In this document: positions 33,765 to 44,785 of the stretch, in pieces | Layout: every line of letters starts with the position of its first letter | Numbering within the stretch: the first letter of the stretch is position 1 | Assembly (NCBI GenBank): GCA_019828545.1 | Contig: JACVRA010000144.1 | Span: 1-64,000, forward strand | DNA length: 64,000 nucleotides | Source of the DNA: Paracamarosporium sp. OC-R06-R3 | Taxonomy: Eukaryota > Ascomycota > Dothideomycetes > Pleosporales > Didymosphaeriaceae | Direction of reading: 5' to 3' | Notes under the pieces: model-generated | The model's input: the letters and a program-made list of their open reading frames with translations, nothing else | What the model was told of the DNA's origin: nothing | Database searches by the model: none | Program-made: the position numbers and the translations under genes

Positions 33765-35352
33765 CTAGTCACTCAACAAGTCTACCCCGACACCCTTCAG
33801 AGCGTTGACTGCCCACTCAGGGTACTTGCTCTTGTCGTCGTACAAATCGGCAAAGAAGCTCCGCAGAAAAGCTGGATACCTATCCTCGAGAATAGCCTCA
33901 CGAACTTGTCTCATCAAGTTGAGTTGGTAGTGCACGTTGTGCATGGTGAGAAGATGGGCACCTGCAGTCTCCTTTGCAGTGACATGATAGATGTACGCCC
34001 GCGTAATACCCAAGCCGCCAGCTTCTGTAGATCGGCAGCATGTGCATTGGCAACCTTCTTCGACAGGACCAAAGTCGTTTGCATAGACTGCGTTACGGAG
34101 GTTGAGCACTCCGCGGGCTGTAATGGCATTGCCGAAGCGCTGGGGAACTTAGTTGTACAATTCGTAGAGTTGGATAGGTTCACTTACAGCTGTTCGTGTA
34201 GGCCATACACAATCAAACATGTCGGCGCCCAGGGCGACAGAGACCACCAGGTCCTCAGGGTAGCCCTGATCCAATCAGCCAAGCTCAACAAGTGAATGAT
34301 GCACTTACCACGCCCATGACATAACGCGGCTTTTTCTCTGGCAGCAAGCCCGTACATGTGTCCACTACCTTGCAGTACTCGTCTTTTGCCTCACCACCAG
34401 ATAGGCCTCCTATAGCGATACCAGGCGTATCTCTCGCCACCATTTCCGCTGTGCATTCTCGTCGCAAATCCAGATCCAGACCGCCTTGTATGATGCAAAA
34501 CAGATTCTGCTTCTCGGGATACTTGTGTGCCTGTATGCAGCGGTCGAGCCAGCGGACTGAGCGCTCCATGGCTTCCTTCATGCGCGCCCGGTCGGGCGAC
34601 GTCGTCACTATCACATCGTCAAGCTGCATTATGATGTCGGAGCCGATAGAGTTCTGCAGCGATATCGAGTGCTCCGGTGTGAGGAGCCTTCCAGGTTAAG
34701 CAGTTAGCAAAGCGCGATTTCGTGTGTAGCCGGGATCATATACATTGGCGTTCCATCGTGCGGGCTGAGAAACCGAACACCTTCCTCCGTGACCTGCGCC
34801 AGCTTGAGCAGCGAAACCATCTGGAAGCTGTAGTCGCGACAATCAGCTCTTCCGTCGTCGCCAGAAACAGGACGCGGGATCCACTAACCCACCGCTATCT
34901 GCACCAGTCAGCGCCACTGCCTCTTCACGCGCAGAAAGCAGTTCAAGCACCTGTGAGGATATTGTGCGGCCATGCCTGGAACTTGTGCGCGCCGCCTATC
35001 GCATCCAGCGTTGCCTGGCCCGGCTTAAGACCTCTCTCCAACGTCAGATTATGTCCGTTCGTTCGTCTTTACGGAGGCGCGGCATACAGATGGTACGTGT
35101 TGTTCAGGCACAGCCTGCATCCTTGCTCTTCGAGCTGCTCAGGCGTCAGGCCTTTGAGGGACGCCTGCGTGGCTACGGGCATGAAGATTGGCAGTGGGAC
35201 GGGGCCATGCGGGAGGTGGAGGGTCGCGGCGCGAGCTTTTGTGACCTGTGTCTATCGTCAGACTAGAGTATATGGAAAGCGGAAGGGACACGTACTGAGC
35301 ATTTCCCCAGGAGCTCGAAGCTTAGAGCTGAGGGCATGGGCACGGGTACCAT
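33765..35352 (-). CDS. qtrt1: Queuine tRNA-ribosyltransferase catalytic subunit
   Basis: A 407-aa tRNA-guanine transglycosylase that swaps guanine 34 for queuine in GUN-anticodon tRNAs, normally with a QTRT2 partner. Eight minus-strand exons fit in phase: 35352-35296, 35245-35088, 35033-34951, 34898-34889, 34827-34744, 34687-34309, 34265-34188 and 34139-33765. The fourth is only 10 bases and is needed to spell [15 protein letters not shown]. Other marks are [54 protein letters not shown] with the nucleophilic Asp, and the C-terminal zinc site CQCTCC with a downstream His. The length matches eukaryotic enzymes. All catalytic motifs are present, so it should be active. Fungi cannot make queuine, so this implies salvage. 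Confidence 0.95.
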
Positions 35353-36271
35353 GGTCGTTGTCCGGTGATTGTTTTCGGAACGCTGAGGGGATGCGCTGCT
35401 CGGAACGGAATTGTTTCGCGTGCGGATACATCTGATTTAAGGTGTGGCCTGTGCGCTGTCGCTACGCTACCTACGAGGAGGTACCATATGCCGCGGAAAC
35501 TCGTCATGGATGATCCTGTTCCGATATCGTACTTCATATCAGAATCCTCCTCTTCGATGATTTAGCAGCACGCACAGCGTTGATGAAATTGGTCTTCAGG
35601 GAGGTGGCTCTGCCTTCGCTGTCATCTGTCATTACCATCACATCTCCTGTGCCTCATTTAACAGATCTCTAAGGGATTAGTTCAAAGAGGAGAGAGTATT
35701 GCACCTGAGACGTTTTCTGAATAAATGTAACCGGCGAGAAGACTACAGCAACCATTTGGTTTCCTTTCGATCTTGAGATCCTCTTCGACAGCACTTACTC
35801 GCACGACATTTGCGGATCATCGACTTATTTGGTTATAATCCCATACAATGTGGTTGAGTTCTTATAGGTGCTAGCAAGAGAAATGTGCTTTCATGATTGT
35901 TAGTTTGGCAATAACGAACATTCAAAGTAACAGCAAGCACATCATCTTAAAATCATATATATAACGAGCCATTTAGATTTCTTACGGCGTAATAGGACAG
36001 ATTTAGGAATGGGTCATGGTACATGAGTGCAAGGACTGTGCAGCAAGAGCAGTTTCTGATCCGCATTCACCAAGGGCTGGCGGTTGCGCCTTGTGCATAA
36101 CACGGTGGCACCATGTCTGAGAAGACAGAAGTGATTCTACCTACTCTTTTCATCATGTCTTCACCAGATAATCCAATCTCTGGGATCGATAGAAGCTACA
36201 TATAGAAGCCCTAGCAATATAGCACCACCGGTATTGACTCACCACCCTCATTAACACCCTAATCGGCACTC
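35353..36271. other. Intergenic, no gene seen
   Basis: AT-richer non-coding DNA. It holds the promoter of the tRNA-ribosyltransferase gene at its left end. No repeat or RNA gene recognised. Confidence 0.5.
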
Positions 36272-36638
36272 ATGACAATAACTCAAATGGCCTCAAGTCG
36301 CCCTATTGGTATGGCAGTCAGCTTCTTCGACCACCCCGGCGATATTCGAAACATGGTGTACACACAAAACTGTTCGGATACCAAAACACCAATACGTACT
36401 TACCGCAAGCACCACCAAAAGCACCACCAAGGTTATCTGGCGCTTACACAGGTAGACCGGCGGATACGCTCAGAACCGAACGCGCAGTGCATGAACAATC
36501 TCCTAGTCGTTGTCCGATGGCAGGATGCCTATGCTTTTATCAAAACGTTTATGCCACTCGATAGTAAGCAGCTTCATATCTGACCTACCCTCAACTCAAC
36601 CAGATGCCTACCTAAAGGCATTTATCAATGTGTCCTAG
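36272..36638 (+). CDS. Short protein resembling the N-terminus of fungal F-box-like/2EXR proteins, 108 aa
   Basis: Two exons, 36272-36563 and 36604-36638, join in phase through a 40-base intron (GTAAGC donor, ACCAG acceptor). The product has FFDHPGDIRNMVYTQ, close to the common fungal start F..LP.EIRN.IY, then GYLALTQVDRRIRSE, close to the L...RQ.R.E step that follows in that family, then DAYAFIKTFMP. Full members are usually 200-400 aa, so this is a short copy or the start of a gene that decays after 36638. The D.PGDI start, instead of LPGEI, also hints at drift. Function unknown. There is no signal peptide. An AT-rich spacer separates it from the trehalase gene downstream. Confidence 0.42.
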
Positions 36639-37780
36639 AAACCCCTCCTAGCTCAAATTTGGGACATGATGGGTCAGGAGGCAACCACGACCCAAGCTTA
36701 TAATGATAAACAGTTGTTACATTCCATATTCAGACTCCTAGGTGAGCATGCACGTATTTTCATATTTGCAGGTGACGAGCACAGCAAGCGATGGCAGTGG
36801 CGTTATGTAATGCTAGATAAATAAAGACGCAACTATCTTGGTGGTTGTACAGATTGCCGTATCCATCAAGTTTCAATGATGAGACGTCGCATTGCAGATG
36901 CCATTTGGAGTACTCCTCGCTTTGTGGGATCAATCCCGGGGCTTCTCGTCTTCCCAAATATATTTTGAGCGGAGTTGAGTCGGTTATGTACGGTTTTTAT
37001 AATTCCTCTACTCGAAGATTACAAGCAATTGGTCCATTTGTTTTGGTTGTGCTCTGCTCTCATCTTCCATTGCGAAAGAGGACTCTGTATCACATCAAGG
37101 TGTACGCCCTTGTCTTATTCTGCATGCCTTAAGCCATGTTGTATCTATCCTTTGCCTTACTCGACCTTGGTATCCCAGTAAAAACTGTATGTAAGAATTT
37201 AGCGTCGGACGAACGACATACTGATTCTTCTGTTGATCATGTAGTGTCTATGTTTTGAGGAGGTAGAGTCCATCTTATCTACCGTTCCAATGGATTACAT
37301 GGATACAGAAATTTAAGATCCAGTGTTGTGAGGAATAAGCAGCAAAGAGCGGCTGGGTGTTGCAGTGACCATTAATGACGTTACGCTAGCCGTGAAGGGA
37401 AGCTCCACGTTGCGGGGAAAGCTCACATCCTCCGAGGCATCTCTAACACCATCCTCCACACAACGAACCAGTGACGCGACCGCTCTGCGTCGGACAACAG
37501 GGCACAAGACTCGTCCCGTTGCCGCCTTTCGTATTTAAGTAACTATTCGCGCAAGTGCCAAGTGAACGGTCGTGCTCCATGCGCGCCAATTCCTCGTTTT
37601 CCAGCCACTTACGTGGGTCCGCAGTGATGCCCGCCTTTTCCCGCTGCATGATCCGGTTCTTTGTGTGCTGATGCATCACGATGTCCGACCTTGGGTACCG
37701 TTAAAAGGCACAATGGCGCCGGGACGGGTTGATCGATTTGCAATGCTCTCGAATCCTCCTGACAATCCATCAGCATCGTC
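36639..37780. other. Intergenic: trehalase upstream region
   Basis: The few short ORFs have no motif. The minus-strand frames at 37313-37803 overlap the start of the trehalase gene and are treated as shadows. Confidence 0.5.
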
Positions 37781-39881
37781 ATGAGGGTCTCAAGAGCTTC
37801 CACCTTCGCTTTGTTTGCAATTGTGCCGTTGGCGTCTACATTATATGAAAATGGATCTGTGATTGCGCCTTGCGATTCGCCAATCTATTGCTATGGAGAT
37901 ATTCTGCGCGAGATTGAGCTTGCGCGACCGTTTTCCGATTCCAAGACATTCGTGGATCTGTAAGCAATTGGCACAAAAGCTCACGACAACGGCTCACGCT
38001 TTCTCAGACCAACGATCCGGCCCCTCAACGAAGTGATTGATGCTTTCAATCAGCTCGAGAAGCCAATCCGGAATAACAGTGCCTTGAATGATTTCTTGAC
38101 GACATATTTTGGCGAGGCAGGTAGTGAGCTCGAGGCGGTTCCGACGGATGAGCTAGAGACGCAGCCGGACTTTCTGGACAACGTCAATAGTTCGACGATT
38201 GCAAATTTCACGTCGCAAGTCATTGATATTTGGCCTGATCTTACACGGCGCTACGCAGGACCCAGCAATTGTACAGAATGCGTTAATTCGTTTATTCCGG
38301 TCAACCGGACATTTGTTGTTGCCGGTGGTCGATTTAGAGAGCCGTATTATTGGGATTCCTATTGGATCATAGAGGGCCTGTTACGAACTAAAGGTTCTTT
38401 TACACAGATCGCGGAGAACATCATCGAGAATTTCCTAGATTTCGTTGAAACAATCGGTTTCGTCCCGAATGGCGCTCGCCGTTACTATCTTAACCGATCG
38501 CAGCCACCTCTACTGACCCAGATGGTGCGCATCTACGTTGAGTACACCCAAAACTACACAATCCTTGAGCGTGCTCTCCCGTTGTTGGAAAGGGAATATG
38601 AGTTTTGGGTCAACAATCGTACCGTAACGCTTGAGCGAGCCGGTAGGAACTACAGTCTGGTGAGTGGGTTGTTAAGATCTGTAAATTCATTGCTAACTAA
38701 TTTAGAATCATTACGCTGTAGCAAACACTCAGCCGCGACCAGAGTCCTACTATGAGGATTACGTGACCGCTAACAATGCGTCGTACTACAACGAAGAAGG
38801 CCAAATCTTCAATGCGTCGAAGCCACTCACCGACGTGCAAAAGGCTCAGTTGTATGCCAACTTAGCTTCTGGAGCTGAAAGCGGATGGGACTACTCAGCG
38901 CGCTGGATTGCCAACCCTGCCGATAGCGTTACGCAGACTTTCTTCCCTCTCCGGTCTCTGAACACTGTGAATATCCTCCCGGTTGATCTTAATTCGATCT
39001 TGTACGCGAACGAAATTGCAATTGCAGACTTCCATCGTCGTCAGGGCAACTACTCCGCTGCTGCTGCGTGGGCGAATCGTGCTGCTGAACGAAGCGAAGC
39101 GATGACTGCGTTACTTTGGGACACGGAGCACTATAGCTACTTCGACTATAACCTGACTTCTGGCGCGAAGAATGTCTATGTCATTGCGGATAACACGACT
39201 GTGCGCGACGATACACCTGGTTCACCGGCTGGTCAACAGGTCTTCTTCCATTTGGCTCAATTCTATCCGTTCTGGACCGGTGCTGCACCCGAGGAGCTTA
39301 AGAACGACCCATCTAATCTGCGTCGTGTATACGCCCGCATAGAAGAGCTGCTCGATGACCGCGCGGGTGCGATTGCTGCTACGAACATCCAGACTGGCCA
39401 GCAATGGGACGAGCCCAACGTGTGGCCACCCCTAATGCACATCCTCATGGATGGGTTGCTCAACACGCCACTTGACTCCGCGACTGAAAACAACCAGACA
39501 TCCCAAGACTATGTGTGGACACAAGATCTCGCACTCCGTCTTGCGCAGCGCTACGTTGACTCTACCTTCTGCACGTGGCGTGTCACTGGCGGCGCCACAC
39601 CCGACTTTGCCCAGCTCGCCAATGCAGGAGGTAACGGAACCATGTTCGAAAAGTACTCGGACGAAAGTACCAATGCTGCAGGCGGCGGTGGAGAATATAC
39701 TGTTGTTGAGGGGTTTGGATGGTCCAACGGTGTTCTTATATGGGCAGTGGACAAATTTGGGCAGCACTTGCAAACGCCTAACTGTGGAAACATTACAGCG
39801 GCAGACATCTCGACGAAGCGCAAGAGGAGCGCTGTACAGCTTGAGGCAAGAGACGCTAAATGGGTGAAGAGGTTCAATTGA
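37781..39881 (+). CDS. Secreted GH37 trehalase
   Basis: Predicted 668-aa hydrolase of trehalose to two glucose. Exons are 37781-37959, 38008-38659 and 38706-39881 (introns of 48 and 46 bases, in phase). It starts with a hydrophobic signal peptide (MRVSRASTFALFAIVPLAST). GH37 landmarks are AGGRFREPYYWDSY (family signature 1), the RPES.YEDY segment, SGAESGWDYSARW with the likely catalytic Asp, QQWDEPNVWPP (signature 2), and EKY...GGGEYTVVEGFGWSNGV near the end. At least 15 N-x-S/T sequons suggest heavy N-glycosylation outside the cell or in the vacuole. There is no N-terminal kinase or calcium-binding region of the kind found in cytosolic neutral trehalases. The C-terminus has KRKR and KKR-like basic sites. 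The GH65 acid trehalase family can be excluded. Confidence 0.93.
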
Positions 39882-40884
39882 TTGCGTTCCCCGGAGATGG
39901 AGGGCGGTGATGAGATATGATTCGTATATATTTCCTCTGCTAATGCAGGAACAGTGAATACTTCATTCGCACTGCTAATTGCTTTCCATGCGTTTCCTGC
40001 GGCAACCAATGACTGCTCTCGGGCGTTTTGATGTGCCTCGGTTGCTGTAAAACAAGGAAGTACGGGAACATGGGAAAATAATGCGGGGTTGGTGTTGGTA
40101 TACGAGTCGCGTAAATAGCCTAGTGAGCTCTTCGGTTCCCGTGAACTGATAAATCAGTCACGGACTGGAGGATCGCCAACGCTTCGATCCTCATGTGTAA
40201 TGTCTGCTATTGGCCATCAAAGGTCTCGAAGCCCGCTGCTACCGCACTTTTTCCTGGCTCATCAGCGAACTCCACTTGTTAAAATATATACATGTACCTT
40301 TAGCCAAGAGCACTAGCACCTTGGAAGGAATAATCGCGACGCACACCCCAACATGTCGATCCAAAGTTACCTGCCCGAAGCGGGACGCTGGCATCGTGAT
40401 CGCCTAGTCTTACCCCGCGCCCGGCGGGTGCTCACGGCATGAATGCAGATCGGAGGTACACCCGGTTCCTGTCAGTCTCCGTTTGGACATCTGCAGCTAC
40501 CCAGTCCACGTGTACTATTTTTCATGCACACGTGAACACGGTGTGGTAACAAGGTCTTGTGAGTGGTGGATACTCCCCGACACCTGTGAAGCTTTCATTT
40601 GTGGTAGCCGGCGCATATAGCAGGCTTGCAAGGAGAGGCGAGTGCCAACGAGGAATATGCATACACCGAATACCATGTTTTTTGGACTAACACACTGGCG
40701 GAGCGGAGTATTGGACGGTTTGGGATGGAGTGAAATCAAGTAATGGATATATAACTCATGTGTATCGCGAGGAAGAACTCGACACGGCTCTGTCGAAAGT
40801 CGCCCTTGGATCCACCAGTCTTTCGTTGTCTCCCATTCACTTGGTTTTAAGACAAAGGAGTTTTCGTCTTCGAAGAAATTCAAG
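39882..40884. other. Intergenic: cutinase promoter region
   Basis: A TATA-like GATATATAACTC lies at about 40745-40756, roughly 130 bases before the cutinase ATG. The minus ORF at 40515-41051 is a shadow that overlaps the cutinase exon. Confidence 0.5.
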
Positions 40885-41689
<805 letters not shown>

Positions 41690-42177
41690 AGGATAATGAG
41701 GAGATTGGTCCAAATTTCATGTTTCTACGATATGATGAAAATGTGTAATGAAAGTAGGCAATGCCAAAAGGCAAAACTGATGACTTCAAAAAATACCAAC
41801 GAAAGACTCCGTTTATTCTCACAATCCTCCCTACTTTTCCCGATTTTGCCATGCTTGTTTCCAATCTGACTCTAAAAAACGCCATGTGCCGCCTCGCTAT
41901 TACCACTGACCCTACAAATACTGTATGTTATGTCAAGAAAATGGCAGGTAAGTGAGAAGCCAATCTGTTCCTAGAGGATTGAGCTGCGTGAAGGATTACA
42001 AAAGTGGAAATATATCAAGTTGAAGAAGCAGAAGCAGAAGCAGTTGTTCTACCACTTTCACTAACAGCGTACATGCGCCACTTAAGCTGATGCAGTACAA
42101 ATGCAACGCTCGACCAAAACTGGACTTTCTTCTCGCAACAGCCATCGTGTATGGGTATCAATTCTATCGCGTCATAT
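41690..42177. other. Convergent 3' flanks
   Basis: Non-coding DNA between cutinase and sda1, with a small AGAAGC trinucleotide-like run near 42022-42042. No gene seen. Confidence 0.5.
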
Positions 42178-44418
42178 CTAGCCTATATTTCCCCTCCTAC
42201 CACCCCTCTTACCCCTCTCAATATGGCCCCTCATTGTTTTCTTGATGTCAACCAGACTCCGCTTGTTCTTGCCCTTGGCCTTGCCCAACGTCATCAAAAA
42301 GTTTTTCTTTCTTGCCTTCTCTTTGTTCGTCGTGCTCTTACCCTGGGCCTCCTTCTTCTCCTTACGCTTCGCAGTCGTAGACTGATGTTTTTCTTCTCTA
42401 TCACCCTTCGCCATTGCAATCTTTTCTTCCTTCGTGGACTTCTTGCCGATTGCAGCGGCGGCTTCAATAGTCTCCGCTGTGATGGCATCGTCTGCGTGGC
42501 GTGCAGCAAGTAAGGCCGCGCGCTTGGATGATGGCATTTGTGATTTTACGGCTGCGGATTCTTGGAGTGCCCGGAGCTGTTTGAGATCTGCAGGCGTGAG
42601 AATAGTGGAGGTAAGGAGCTTGGATATCTGTTTCTGAATGGGTTCTTCGCTCTGTGCTTTGCTCCCGTTTTCACTGGGACCAGGCGTTCCGCTGGCGAGT
42701 TTGGCCTTCTTTGCTGCAGGCCCGTTTTCCTTCTCGTCCTCGCTGTCACTGATGTTGATGTCCTCGCCGTCGGACTCGACGTTGATCCAGCCACCAGAGT
42801 CGTCGCTGTCATCGGATTCCACATCCCAGTTCTTCCAGTTCTCGGCCTCGTCTTCTTCCTCATCAGTGGCGGCGTCCAAGGGTAAGCCGGCAGCCGCGCG
42901 GCGTTTGCGGCGCTCTTCTACTTTCCACTGCTCGAGGAGGTCAATGCCTTCAATCTCTCCTGCTGCTTCTTCGCCGTAACGTTGCTGTTTTGCGCCGCCA
43001 GAAATAATGGCGATGGTAGCGTCTTTGCCTCTGTCTCGCTTTTTCAGGAGCTCGGCACCGACTTCGCGGTACAGTGAGAGGAGCCCACGGGCCGCCATTT
43101 GCGTTCCCTTGTCTTTGCTCTTCCTATACATGACAAGATCTTGCAGAAGTGTGTCATTCATTGCAAGAGGTTGACGCGCGCATACCTCGCGTATGGCGTT
43201 CAGACCAGCAGCAGCCACTTCAGAGGCAGATGCTTCGCTAACAAACTCGTTTGCGATCTTCTGAATAAGAGGCTCAAGGACATCTGGGGGTACTAGGTTG
43301 TGTGTCGCTTGCGCAAGGATGGCGAGGAAAGACGTAACGGAGGTTTGGCGCGGAGTGAGGTATTTGAGGAGGTAGGAGTAGAGCGATAGCACAGTGAGCT
43401 TGTGCAATCCAATAAGCCGTGAGACCAGCTGAAGAACGAGTAGCTTAGAGTCCAGTGATAGCTTCGATTTAGAATTTTGCACATGCTTGGAGAAGAGTAT
43501 TTCGGCGAAGCCTTGAGGATCGTGGAGGAGGTGTAGTGCTGAAAAGTTGAGCGGATGGGGAGCGTTCTTCTTGCGCTCTTTTCTCTTCACAGTTGCTGCA
43601 GCCTGCTTGAGCTCTCGCGCCTTCTTCTTTGTCTTTTTGTTGATCCCAGCCTGGTGACGCAGCGCCTTCATGTCGATGTCGTCGTCGCTGCTCTCGTCGG
43701 CTGCTTCCTCGCGCTCCTTGTCGCCTCCGAGGAAGAAGCGCACGCCACCTGTAATGACCTTCTCATTCTCTGAAAGACATGCTTCTTTCATTATATCAAC
43801 TGCTCGGGCATCTGTCCAGATTTGCCTCTTCCACAATTCACGCGTTATCTTGACAGCCCACAAACCCTTTGTCGATTCGCGGTCCGATGTGAGCAGATTA
43901 AAGAGGACGGTTTGGATAGTGCGGTTGAGGCGGTGATTCGTAGCTTTTACGTTGGAGGACCGGAGGTCGGATATAACCTTCTGGAAGAGCAACGCGCGCA
44001 GAGACTTGCTGTGGGTAGATACGAGGATGGGGAACAGCGTGTTCAAGAGCGTTGCAGAGTCGATAAGGTCCTTGTTCCGCAGCAAGACCAGGCTCCCGAC
44101 CATTTTATCGCGCAACTCGGCCTGTAGCTCATCATGGTGCAGAGAGAGTATCTGGATCAAATCGTCGGAGAATTGTGCGGTCGCCTTGGGATAGCAGTCT
44201 GCCGTGTGCGCGACGAAGTCAATCAGATCGTTCAGCCGCACAACTCCCGTGTCGTCGCTCGTAGAAGGGTTTTGGAGAAGGAGGTCGCGCAGCGTCTGGT
44301 ATTGCAGGTACTGCTGCTGGTGGTCTTCAAAGTACGACGGCGGGTCGCGACGAACCTTGTACTGGAGGCTCGTCAGATCGGCATCGACCTTTTCGAGGGC
44401 ACCGAGTTTCCGCTTCAT
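42178..44418 (-). CDS. sda1: Sda1, 60S ribosomal subunit biogenesis protein
   Basis: A single-exon 746-aa nucleolar/nuclear protein needed for late 60S maturation and export, and for G1 progression in yeast. The N-terminus (LGALEKVDADLTSLQYKVRRDP, YFEDHQQQYLQYQTLRDLLLQNP, LNDLIDFVAHTADCYP) matches the conserved NUC130/3NT-type Sda1 start. Further helices include VVLFNLLTSD-like blocks and LAQATHNLVPPDVLEPLI. The C-terminal half has acidic tracts (DEEEDEAENWKNWDVESDDSDDSGGW) and a very basic end (KGKNKRSLVDIKKTMRGHIERGKRGG), as in fungal homologues. It is divergent with rse1. No defects. Confidence 0.95.
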   Translation of the reverse strand: MKRKLGALEKVDADLTSLQYKVRRDPPSYFEDHQQQYLQYQTLRDLLLQNPSTSDDTGVVRLNDLIDFVAHTADCYPKATAQFSDDLIQILSLHHDELQAELRDKMVGSLVLLRNKDLIDSATLLNTLFPILVSTHSKSLRALLFQKVISDLRSSNVKATNHRLNRTIQTVLFNLLTSDRESTKGLWAVKITRELWKRQIWTDARAVDIMKEACLSENEKVITGGVRFFLGGDKEREEAADESSDDDIDMKALRHQAGINKKTKKKARELKQAAATVKRKERKKNAPHPLNFSALHLLHDPQGFAEILFSKHVQNSKSKLSLDSKLLVLQLVSRLIGLHKLTVLSLYSYLLKYLTPRQTSVTSFLAILAQATHNLVPPDVLEPLIQKIANEFVSEASASEVAAAGLNAIREVCARQPLAMNDTLLQDLVMYRKSKDKGTQMAARGLLSLYREVGAELLKKRDRGKDATIAIISGGAKQQRYGEEAAGEIEGIDLLEQWKVEERRKRRAAAGLPLDAATDEEEDEAENWKNWDVESDDSDDSGGWINVESDGEDINISDSEDEKENGPAAKKAKLASGTPGPSENGSKAQSEEPIQKQISKLLTSTILTPADLKQLRALQESAAVKSQMPSSKRAALLAARHADDAITAETIEAAAAIGKKSTKEEKIAMAKGDREEKHQSTTAKRKEKKEAQGKSTTNKEKARKKNFLMTLGKAKGKNKRSLVDIKKTMRGHIERGKRGGRRGNIG

Positions 44419-44785
44419 GTTGTCGCAGCGTGCTCAATCGGGGGGCGACAGAGAGTCGAGGACTGGGCGGTCGAGATATTCTTCACTTTTTGGCGGGGCC
44501 ACACGCCTATTGGTCGACCCAGGGCCAGGCGCCGTCACGTGCTAGCTGGCGCGGAAGCGAGTTGTTCCTGCCGAAGTCAGAGCTCCAATATCTTCAGCGC
44601 CCAGCGTTTCTCCAACGCCTCGCCGCAGCACTCGATCCAATTCGCCTGCCCGCGCGCCATCCACAGCCGCCGCGCGCTGTTTTCGACCACAGAGCTCTCT
44701 GACTGCTCTCGAGTCCTGAAAAGGCACCCGCGTCTGCGCTCGACACGACGTCGCTTCGCCTGGGCCAGCGCCCGCCTCCGCCGCC
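44419..44785. promoter_or_regulatory. Shared divergent promoter of sda1 and rse1
   Basis: 367 bases separate the two start codons. It is GC-rich with CGCC/GGCG-type words and has no clear TATA box, as for many housekeeping promoters. Shadow ORFs cross it on both strands. Confidence 0.65.
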
